Source: Pseudomonadota bacterium
Lineage (GTDB): Bacteria > Myxococcota_A > Polyangia > Polyangiales > Polyangiaceae
Assembly (NCBI GenBank): GCA_023432025.1
Contig: JAEYVE010000193.1
Span: forward strand, 1 to 11,825
Direction of reading: 5' to 3'
Length of the DNA: 11,825 nucleotides
Shown here: positions 6,125 through 11,825 of the stretch, one piece after another
Position numbering within the stretch: position 1 is the stretch's first letter
Layout: each line of letters starts with the position of its first letter
The notes under the pieces: model-generated
What the model saw: the letters and a program-made list of their open reading frames with translations, nothing else
Told to the model about the DNA's origin: nothing
Database searches by the model: none
Position numbers and translations under genes: made by a program

Positions 6125-6868
6125 ATGACGGCGGCAGGCTGGTCCCCCGGGTACGTGGAGTCTTGGCACGAGTGGTCACCGGGACTCGTGACCGTGCGCG
6201 TCCGCGCGGACGTCGAGACGTTCGTACCGGGCCAGTTCTTTCAGCTCGGGCTCGATCTGAACGGCGACCGCGTACGGCGCTCGTACTCGGCCGCGTCGGC
6301 GCCGGGCGAGCCTCTCGAGTTCTATCTGACGGAGGTGCCGGGCGGCGTGCTCACGCCCTCACTCTTCCGTCTGCGACAGGGCCAAGAGCTCTGGGTCGAG
6401 CGCACCCCCCACGGCTTTTTCACGCTGGATTACGTACCCAAGACGAAGCGGCTCTGGCTCGTAGCCACCGGGACGGGACTCGGCCCGTACATTTCGATGC
6501 TGCGCCACGCGCGCACGTGGGAGCACGCCGAAGAAGTGGTGCTGGTGCACGGCGTACGCACGCTGTCCGAGCTCGCGTACCGCGAAGAGCTGGAAGGCCT
6601 CACGAAATCGCGCCCTCTCCGCTACGTGCCGCTCGTGTCACGCGAGGCGGTCACGCGCGGCGAGCTGCCCGGACGCATCACCACCGCGCTCGAACGAGGC
6701 ACGCTCGAAGAGGCCGCCAGAGCGCGCCTCTCGCCCGAAGATTCTCACGTGCTCCTGTGCGGCAACCCCGACATGATCGCGGAAATGCAAACGCTGCTCG
6801 CGGCGCGTGGCCTGGAAAAACACCGCGTGCGCAAGCCGGGCCACGTGACGCTCGAAAAATACTGGTGA
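6125..6868 (+). CDS. fpr: Ferredoxin/flavodoxin-NADP+ reductase
   Basis: This FAD enzyme moves electrons between NADPH and ferredoxin or flavodoxin in the cytoplasm. The 247-residue product matches E. coli Fpr in length and landmarks: GQFFQLGL (36-43), the FAD motif RRSYS (51-55), LEFYLTEVPGG (64-74) and the NADP(H) pyrophosphate loop ATGTGLGPY (114-122). Further matches are the VHGVR strand (141-145), LLCGNPDM (210-217) and the C-terminal GHVTLEKYW, close to the GHMTAEHYW ending of Fpr. The ATG at 6125 is preferred over GTG at 6089 because it aligns with the family N-terminus; the extra 12 residues have no counterpart. It follows the outer-membrane gene by 66 bp on the same strand. No ferredoxin partner is visible nearby. 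Confidence 0.93.
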   Translation: MTAAGWSPGYVESWHEWSPGLVTVRVRADVETFVPGQFFQLGLDLNGDRVRRSYSAASAPGEPLEFYLTEVPGGVLTPSLFRLRQGQELWVERTPHGFFTLDYVPKTKRLWLVATGTGLGPYISMLRHARTWEHAEEVVLVHGVRTLSELAYREELEGLTKSRPLRYVPLVSREAVTRGELPGRITTALERGTLEEAARARLSPEDSHVLLCGNPDMIAEMQTLLAARGLEKHRVRKPGHVTLEKYW

Positions 6869-6870
6869 GG

Positions 6871-6903
6871 GGGCAGCACCGCGCGAAAAAGCCCGGTGCT
6901 CCC
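6871..6903. terminator. Hairpin between convergent fpr and DUF3037 genes
   Basis: AGCACCG (6875-6881) pairs with CGGTGCT (6894-6900). The stem is extended by GGG (6871-6873) with CCC (6901-6903) across a one-base bulge. It starts two bases after the fpr stop codon and lies within the convergent gap. There is no T run, so the terminator call rests on position and stem strength. Confidence 0.55.
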
Positions 6904-6933
6904 GCACTACGCCCCAGCCCAAAAACACACGAG

Positions 6934-7320
6934 CTACGTCGGGCAGCGCACCGCGCACGCCAAAATGTGCTCGACGAGCGCGTCGAGATCGTCCGCCACG
7001 CCGCCGTGAGCCGGTGACGTTTGCAAAATGGTGTTTCGTGGTGCGGTGAGCCAACGCCAACGCTCTCGCAGCGGCAGCTCGCCAACAGGGCCGGCGTTTG
7101 CGTCCCCACGACACACGCACTCGAAGCCCGCCAAGTGACGGCGCACGAGACTCAAGTCGACGCCTGGATGAAGCGCGGTGAGACGAGCTTCGTCTAGCTC
7201 GATGGTCGCGCAAAGAACCGAACGAGCCTCGCAGAAGAGCAAGACTCCCACGTTCAGGAACTCACCGCGCGGGACGCTCGGCACGACCCGGATCAAGGCA
7301 TACTCATAGGGCACGCGCAC
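6934..7320 (-). CDS. DUF3037 protein (HipA-like kinase partner)
   Basis: This 128-residue protein fits DUF3037: YEYALIRVVPSVPRGEFLNVGVLLFC (5-30), the ELDEARLTALHPGVD segment (41-55) and the conserved RWLTAPRNTILQTSPAHGG (89-107). The start is GTG at 7320, because GGAGGAGG (7327-7334) lies six bases upstream; GTG at 7314 is the alternative. The first 17 bp overlap the end of the HipA-family gene, and the strong ribosome binding site lies inside that gene, so the two proteins are co-expressed. DUF3037 proteins are often encoded next to HipA-like kinases; their biochemical role is not known to me. No antitoxin-type helix-turn-helix is seen in it. Confidence 0.88.
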   Translation of the reverse strand: MRVPYEYALIRVVPSVPRGEFLNVGVLLFCEARSVLCATIELDEARLTALHPGVDLSLVRRHLAGFECVCRGDANAGPVGELPLRERWRWLTAPRNTILQTSPAHGGVADDLDALVEHILACAVRCPT

Positions 7321-8086
7321 GAGCGACCTCCTCCACGAGCAACGGAAGCGCCTCGACTCGGGCGCGGAGCAGCGCCGCGTAGGCCGAGCGATGCTCGCTC
7401 GCGTCCGCAAAACCGTCTCGTTCTTCGAGCCATTCGTCGGGGATTTCGTCCGTGATGGCGCGAATGCGCTCCCTGGTGAGCACGCTCCGCAGGTGCGCTG
7501 CCGCAGCTTCCACCTCGGTCGCGAACGGAAGCAAGACGTGCGACGCAATTTCGGAAAACGAATCGCTTGCGCTCGAAAGCGCGGTGTCCGGCGACCAGCC
7601 GTGGTGAACGTAGAGCGAGGCGCCGTGATCGATGAGCCACGGTCGCCCGTGCCACACGAGCAAGTTGGGGTTACGCGGCGTGCGATCCACGTTGAACACC
7701 AGCGCGTCAAACAAAACGATGCGGGAGGCGGTGAGAGGATCCGGACGCGCGCTGGCCGCGGGATCGAAAGTGATGCTCCCGGGCAAGTAGTCCAGCCCGA
7801 TGTTGCGGCCCACGCTGGCTTCGAGAGGCAACGCCAGCTCCGGATCCGGCTCCGAGAGCGGAAGCGACGCGTCGAGCTCGACGAACACCAACTCGGGCAC
7901 GTCCAGCCCGAGCGCTCGGGCCACTTCTCCGCTCACGAGCTCGGCCACGAGCGCCTTTCGCCCCTGCGCGGCACCCCGCAGCTTGACGACGTAGAGCCCG
8001 AGGTCGTCCGCCTCCATGAGCACCGGCACCGAGCCGCCCTCACGAAACGGCATGACATAACGGAGACCATCCACACCGCGAATCAT
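7304..8086 (-). CDS. HipA-family kinase-like protein
   Basis: This 260-residue protein belongs to the HipA-like kinases found with DUF3037. Features are YVMPFREGGSVP (10-21), the ATP-binding Lys35 in YVVKLRG, LDYLPGS (98-104) and the catalytic loop FNVDRTPRNPN (131-141, catalytic Asp134). LIDHGASLY (151-159) supplies the metal-binding Asp153. It is much shorter than E. coli HipA (about 440 residues) and has no HipB-type DNA-binding gene beside it, so classical toxin-antitoxin behaviour should not be assumed. ATG at 8086 (MIRGV) is chosen because it aligns with family starts. A TTG at 8122 adds 12 residues, and neither start has a clear ribosome binding site. The stop overlaps the DUF3037 start. 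Confidence 0.85.
   Translation of the reverse strand: MIRGVDGLRYVMPFREGGSVPVLMEADDLGLYVVKLRGAAQGRKALVAELVSGEVARALGLDVPELVFVELDASLPLSEPDPELALPLEASVGRNIGLDYLPGSITFDPAASARPDPLTASRIVLFDALVFNVDRTPRNPNLLVWHGRPWLIDHGASLYVHHGWSPDTALSSASDSFSEIASHVLLPFATEVEAAAAHLRSVLTRERIRAITDEIPDEWLEERDGFADASEHRSAYAALLRARVEALPLLVEEVARARAL
7327..7334 (-). promoter_or_regulatory. Strong ribosome binding site inside the HipA-family gene
   Basis: GGAGGAGG on the minus strand stands six bases before GTG 7320. It decides the DUF3037 start and lies within the last codons of the kinase gene. Confidence 0.75.
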
Positions 8087-8182
8087 TTCCAATACCGCAT
8101 GGCGACCGTTCCAAAAGGCCAAGCTAACGGAGTGACGAAGCCCCGCGAGCAGCGCCCGAAACCGTACCAGCTCCGCGCGACA

Positions 8183-8220
8183 CGGGTCGAGAGAAGCGCG
8201 GCGCCAAGCCGCGCGACCCG
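8183..8220. other. Long interrupted hairpin in the gap between co-directional genes
   Basis: GCGCGGC (8196-8202) pairs with GCCGCGC (8208-8214) around a GCCAA loop. Directly outside, CGGGTC (8183-8188) pairs with GACCCG (8215-8220), leaving a one-sided 7-base bulge (GAGAGAA). The 13 Watson-Crick pairs lie in the 173-bp gap between the small membrane gene and the HipA-family gene. It may end the upstream transcript or act in the kinase leader; no T run is present on either side. Confidence 0.6.
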
Positions 8221-8259
8221 CGAGAAGTCTGGGGAGAGAAACCTCCGGGCTTCATTCGA

Positions 8260-8802
8260 CTAACGTCCCTCGAACAGCTCGTCGAGGAGCTCTTGTACCC
8301 GTTGCTCGTCGTGATCGGCGAGGAGATCGCGACGCGCGTGCTCGTCGGCGCTCCTCCACGCTTGCCCCGCCTTGCTCAGATTGCAAACCGCCAGCTTCGC
8401 CGGAAAGTCGCTCGGGGCCATGGTTTCCCACCCGTCGACTCCGCGGCGGTAGAACAGCAACTGCGTGCTCCCCGACACGCTCCGTGCATCCTCCTGAGTA
8501 ACGATAAAGACCGTGCCTTCGCCCCTTTGGAGCACACGAGGCTCTTCTGCGGGTTTCCCTCGCCATGAAAGCTCCCTGTCGTTCAGCTCGAAGCGGAGCG
8601 TGATTCGGCGGTCACCACCTCCGTAGCCCCAATGTCCCGAACCGAAGTAGTGCCGTCGAGACGTCTCTTTGCTGACGAGGAGCGACCCACCCATCACTTG
8701 CGGAGCAACGATGGTTTCGTCGTGGACGTCCCGCAGAAGCCAGCGCCAAGCGCCGTAGGCGCAGAGCGCCGCGAGCGCGACCAGTAGGGCCAATTTCGTC
8801 AT
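8260..8802 (-). CDS. Small membrane-anchored protein, putative immunity partner
   Basis: I do not recognise this 180-residue protein. Residues 4-22 (LALLVALAALCAYGAWRWL) form one N-terminal membrane segment without a clear cleavage site, so about 155 residues should sit in the periplasm. That part contains an aromatic and Gly-rich stretch (HYFGSGHWGYGGGDRR, about 51-66), beta-strand-like segments (ITLRFELNDRELSWRG, VFIVTQEDA, TQLLFYRRGVDGWETM) and an acidic helical end. Its ATG at 8802 overlaps the stop of the large OmpA/phospholipase-like gene by 4 bp (ATGA), a sign of translational coupling. Hand counts in two 60-base samples (8461-8520, 8641-8700) give about 57-58% GC, like the enzymatic end of the large gene. 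Position, size and topology fit an immunity protein for a periplasm-acting effector. That is inference only. Confidence 0.75.
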   Translation of the reverse strand: MTKLALLVALAALCAYGAWRWLLRDVHDETIVAPQVMGGSLLVSKETSRRHYFGSGHWGYGGGDRRITLRFELNDRELSWRGKPAEEPRVLQRGEGTVFIVTQEDARSVSGSTQLLFYRRGVDGWETMAPSDFPAKLAVCNLSKAGQAWRSADEHARRDLLADHDEQRVQELLDELFEGR

Positions 8803-11800
8803 TCGTCGATCTCGAACTCCTGGGGCACCTTGCCAGACGGCTTGTCACTTGCTCCTGGTGCCAGGACGAACACATTTTTGAGTAGATACTCTTCCAGTTC
8901 GACGAAAGGACGCTTCTCCTTGAACAGTCTCAACACCTCGGTGCTGTGCTTGATTGCTTGCACCGCTCCGGGGATATCGTGTAGCGCCTTGCTCGAGCGG
9001 TCCTTGTCCGCCTCCCCGTGCTTTTCGGCGTCTTGCTTCGTGTAGTCCTGAAACGACTCGATTTCTCCTGCGCTGTTACGAATCGTGTGCGACTCGGAGA
9101 ACGAGTCCTGCACGGTGTGTAGGATTTTTCCTACGTGAAAGAGCCCCTGCGGGAGGATCCCCAAGGGCAGCGGGATCCCCACCGTCGCGAAGCGATCGGC
9201 CAACGCCCAGTCCCACCAGATTTGGTGCTGTCGCAGAATTTTGTCGACGATCTGCCCGTTGGTCAGGTGACTGCCGGGCGACATGGCATGCCAGAATTGG
9301 TTCTGCCCATAGTGCGACTTGAAGGCGGGGTCGTTCTTGTTGGCCCTTCCCATTCTGTGCGCGGTCTCCATTCGCAGGAACGCGGCGTAGGCAGCGCGCG
9401 GCGAATTGTAGATCTGCTGATCCTTGTTCATGCCCGAAGGTGGGAAGGGGACCGCCGGGCTGTTCTCGTCCCAGGTCGGCACGTCGGGCCACGCCACGCC
9501 GATGTCGAGCCGGTCGTCGAACTTGACGCCGGCTGCCTTCGCGGCCTCGGCCGTGATGCGCTCGTGGACGGCGCCTTGGCCTTCGATCTTGAAGTACTCG
9601 GCTTGGTAGGTGACACCCTCGATGGTGACGTAGCCGGCGTCGCTGCCCTCCTCTTGCGCCCAAAGAAAGAACTTCGCTCGCTCGTCTTCTCCGAGCTGAT
9701 CTCGGGAGATCGCTATACGCCTCTCGAAGGCGCGCTTCTTCGCTCCGCGCCGCAAAAGCAACGCTCCGGCGTCGAGATCCTCGGTGAAGAGCTGGTGGAA
9801 GCAGATGTAGAAGGCACCAAAGTGGGTCCCTTCGTCTCCAGCCGAATCATCCGCCACTCCGACAGCGAGGCGGTGCCGCAGGTGATCGTCGATGAAGTGA
9901 CCATACTCTTCGAGTAGGATCGTGAAGAGCTTCCACTTCCCGAGCGCGCTCCGGTTGGCCTCCTCCGCTGCTGCTCGAGCGACGTGGATTAGACCGGAGC
10001 TGTAAGCGCCGGAGACGCCGTCCGGGAGAGAATCGCTCAGAACGAAATCCGGCTTCGGGAAGGAGCCGTCGGCCAGCTCTCGTCGAAGTCCCGCGATCGC
10101 GTCCTTCGGGAGGTCGTCACCGAAGACCTTCCGCATGGCGATATCGAACGCCTTCTCCATTTGGAGGAGCGGAAACTCGTCGACGACATACTCGAAGACA
10201 CCTTCGACACCGACGACGCGAGCGGGTGCGTTCGGTCCCATGTCCAGCCGCTCTCGTCCGAAGGCCTCGTCTCCATACAACTCCGTCACGTCCGGCGCTT
10301 CGTTCAGCACGGTGACGTCGGGTTCGTGGCCTTGCTCGAAGAAGAGCACCTCCACGCGGCGGTTCGCCTCGGAGGCGACCTCGTTTTTGCCGATGCCGTC
10401 GGCGGGAAAGTGCTCTCCGAAGCCGATGAACGGCTTTTTCGTGGGTAGGAACTTGAGGAGGCTCTGGAGCTTCTTGAGCCCGGCGAGGCGCTCCGCCGGG
10501 TCGTCCACGTTCGCCTCTTCTTCGACCTCGCCGAGCTCCTCGGCCAGGTTCCACTGATACGCGTCGAAGACCGCGCCCCAGGTTTTTTTGCCAACGACGC
10601 CGTCCGGGCTCAGGTCTTCGCTGCCGAGGGCGAGCGACTGGCGATTTGCGTTGTAGGCCCTTTGGAACTTCTCGGCGGAGGGCTTGCCCGTCGCTGCATT
10701 GTCGTCGATGACTCCTGGATCCGTGCCCTCGAAGCCGGGGACGGCCGCGCTGGTCCAGCGGAAGATTTGCTTCCAGTCGCTCACCTTGCCGGTTTCGCTC
10801 GCGATTTCGACGAACTTGTCTCTGTTGCCCGTGAGCACCGCGTGCACGAGCTCTGCGCGCTGCGCGGACAACTTGTCGTTCGATTGGTCGCTGCCGACGG
10901 AGTCCGTGTGGCCGGCGACGAGCAGGCTGTGACCGGTGCTCTCTTCGTTGAAGCGGAGCGCCCTGGCGAGCATGCCGACGGACGTGAGCGCGGCGCCCGT
11001 TCCCGTGGTGGGTGTTTCGCCCTCGGGGAGCAACACCGCGCTGCCCGTGCGGAAGTGCGCGCTGGGCACCTGGAGCACCCGCGCCTTTTGCGTGACGCCC
11101 TCGACGCTTTCATCGAGCGCGTCTTCGGCCAGTCTCCGCCAAACCAGATACTCCTCGCCCTTGGGGCCACTGGGTGCGGGGACGACGCCGTACTCGTCGT
11201 CGAAGAAGAAGAGCTCCACGCGCCGGTCGCGCTGGTTTTTCTCGTCGTTTCTGTCGCTCGCCGGGCGTTCGTCCAGGTCTTGGCCCGCCGGCGCGAGCGG
11301 GAAGTTTTCCCCTGCGCCGTGGGTCTGAATGTCGATGACGAAGTCCTCGCGGTCCTTCAACGACACGCCGTCTTGCGCCATGTACTCGTAGATGAGCTCG
11401 GTGCGTGTTTTGGGGCCGATGAGGCCGTCCGCCTTCAGCTCGCTGCGGCCGGGCTTGCTGCCCGACTTCACGAGCTCGTTGTGTCTTTCTTGGTACCAGA
11501 GCACCGCGCTTTTTCCCGGCGGGCGCGCGTCGTAGCCCGACAGCTTCAGCATCATCAGGCGGTCTTCGCGCGCGCCCCAGCGCTTCTTTTGCGGCACGCT
11601 CGCTTCGTAGTTCTTCAGCCACGCGTCGACGTCGTCCGTGAGGTACTGCTCCACGGACTTGGCGCGCTCGAGGCTGAGCGGGTCGTTGACGTTCGGCTCG
11701 CCGCTCGTGTCCGTGTGGCCCACGATGAGCAGGCGGCTTGGATTGTGCCGCTCGTAGAGCTCCCGGATTTTGCGCAGCGCAGGCAGCGCCGTTGGCAAAA

Positions 11801-11825
11801 GGAACGTTTTGTTGGTGTCGAACAC
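8799..11825 (-). CDS. Large modular protein: duplicated OmpA/peptidoglycan-binding unit, EExGH domain, zinc phospholipase C-like domain (5' end missing)
   Basis: The frame runs off the right edge; 1008 residues are visible and begin inside an OmpA-like domain. Copy 1 (1-210) and copy 2 (about 250-498) each have a GHTD motif (36-39, 305-308), then LSLERA or LSAQRA, and finally RRVELFFF or RRVEVLFF. Between these comes an insert with a peptidoglycan-binding-like end (KADGLIGPKTRTEL 131-144, SPDGVVGKKTWGAVFDAY 406-423). Residues about 540-745 hold ILLEEYGHFIDD (636-646) and SAGDEGTHFGAF (661-672), similar as I recall to a domain in large cyanobacterial exoproteins. Residues about 746-985 hold His754, Asp832, His846, His903-x3-Asp907-x5-His913 and His936-x3-Asp940, matching zinc-dependent phospholipase C/S1-P1 nuclease ligand spacing. 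Overall it looks like a cell-wall-targeted effector; the secretion route is not visible. The GTG at the edge is not the true start. Confidence 0.82.
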   Translation of the reverse strand: MFDTNKTFLLPTALPALRKIRELYERHNPSRLLIVGHTDTSGEPNVNDPLSLERAKSVEQYLTDDVDAWLKNYEASVPQKKRWGAREDRLMMLKLSGYDARPPGKSAVLWYQERHNELVKSGSKPGRSELKADGLIGPKTRTELIYEYMAQDGVSLKDREDFVIDIQTHGAGENFPLAPAGQDLDERPASDRNDEKNQRDRRVELFFFDDEYGVVPAPSGPKGEEYLVWRRLAEDALDESVEGVTQKARVLQVPSAHFRTGSAVLLPEGETPTTGTGAALTSVGMLARALRFNEESTGHSLLVAGHTDSVGSDQSNDKLSAQRAELVHAVLTGNRDKFVEIASETGKVSDWKQIFRWTSAAVPGFEGTDPGVIDDNAATGKPSAEKFQRAYNANRQSLALGSEDLSPDGVVGKKTWGAVFDAYQWNLAEELGEVEEEANVDDPAERLAGLKKLQSLLKFLPTKKPFIGFGEHFPADGIGKNEVASEANRRVEVLFFEQGHEPDVTVLNEAPDVTELYGDEAFGRERLDMGPNAPARVVGVEGVFEYVVDEFPLLQMEKAFDIAMRKVFGDDLPKDAIAGLRRELADGSFPKPDFVLSDSLPDGVSGAYSSGLIHVARAAAEEANRSALGKWKLFTILLEEYGHFIDDHLRHRLAVGVADDSAGDEGTHFGAFYICFHQLFTEDLDAGALLLRRGAKKRAFERRIAISRDQLGEDERAKFFLWAQEEGSDAGYVTIEGVTYQAEYFKIEGQGAVHERITAEAAKAAGVKFDDRLDIGVAWPDVPTWDENSPAVPFPPSGMNKDQQIYNSPRAAYAAFLRMETAHRMGRANKNDPAFKSHYGQNQFWHAMSPGSHLTNGQIVDKILRQHQIWWDWALADRFATVGIPLPLGILPQGLFHVGKILHTVQDSFSESHTIRNSAGEIESFQDYTKQDAEKHGEADKDRSSKALHDIPGAVQAIKHSTEVLRLFKEKRPFVELEEYLLKNVFVLAPGASDKPSGKVPQEFEIDE

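Noticed and set aside
7391..8263. Plus-strand open frame of 290 residues opposite the HipA-family gene
   Set aside because: The minus strand carries conserved kinase motifs over the same bases; the plus-strand product is charged and featureless.
9888..9914. LLEEYGHF read as a standard HExxH zinc protease motif
   Set aside because: The order is Glu-Glu-x-Gly-His, not His-Glu-x-x-His, so it is reported only as an EExGH motif of unknown activity.
9135..9917. Plus-strand open frame of 260 residues opposite the large gene
   Set aside because: The minus strand encodes the EExGH and phospholipase-like motifs here; no ribosome binding site or domain is seen on the plus strand.

Overview
The window is high-GC bacterial DNA. 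Nothing in it fixes the taxon, but the style suggests a myxobacterium or a close relative (Polyangia type). The clues are near-saturated GC third positions, a zinc-ribbon protein with a long Pro/Ala/Ser linker and a membrane segment, a very Cys-rich secreted protein, and OmpA domains that carry nested peptidoglycan-binding modules. Two genes are cut by the window edges, one at each end.

Left part (1-2975). The window opens with the 3' end of a plus-strand gene for a His-rich, Lys/Asp-repeat protein with a Cys-Gly tail. It is followed by a perfect 13-bp terminator hairpin that also faces a convergent minus-strand SnoaL-like gene. A gene-free, divergently flanked gap (851-1278) leads to a stand-alone ketoacyl-ACP synthase III (fabH-like). 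A secreted Cys-rich protein follows, whose cysteines repeat every 18 residues. Its stop codon lies in the first unit of a short tandem DNA repeat.

Middle part (2971-6868). A minus-strand run encodes a zinc-ribbon/Pro-rich/membrane protein, then an RsbW-like ATPase and an overlapping STAS protein. The last two look like a partner-switching pair. Divergent from this run are an outer-membrane beta-barrel protein and, co-directional, a ferredoxin/flavodoxin-NADP+ reductase (fpr).

Right part (6934-11825), all minus strand. In transcription order: (1) a very large protein, 5' end missing, with two OmpA-like domains that each carry a nested peptidoglycan-binding module, then a domain with an EExGH motif, then a C-terminal domain with the zinc-dependent phospholipase C ligand pattern; (2) a small membrane-anchored protein that overlaps it by 4 bp; (3) after a hairpin-bearing gap, a HipA-family kinase; (4) an overlapping DUF3037 protein. 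Genes 1 and 2 look like a modular antibacterial effector and its immunity partner. Hand GC counts fall from about 70% over the OmpA half to about 50-60% over the enzymatic end and the small partner, as expected if toxin and immunity modules are swapped. This pair is the most interesting system in the window. Its delivery route is not visible.
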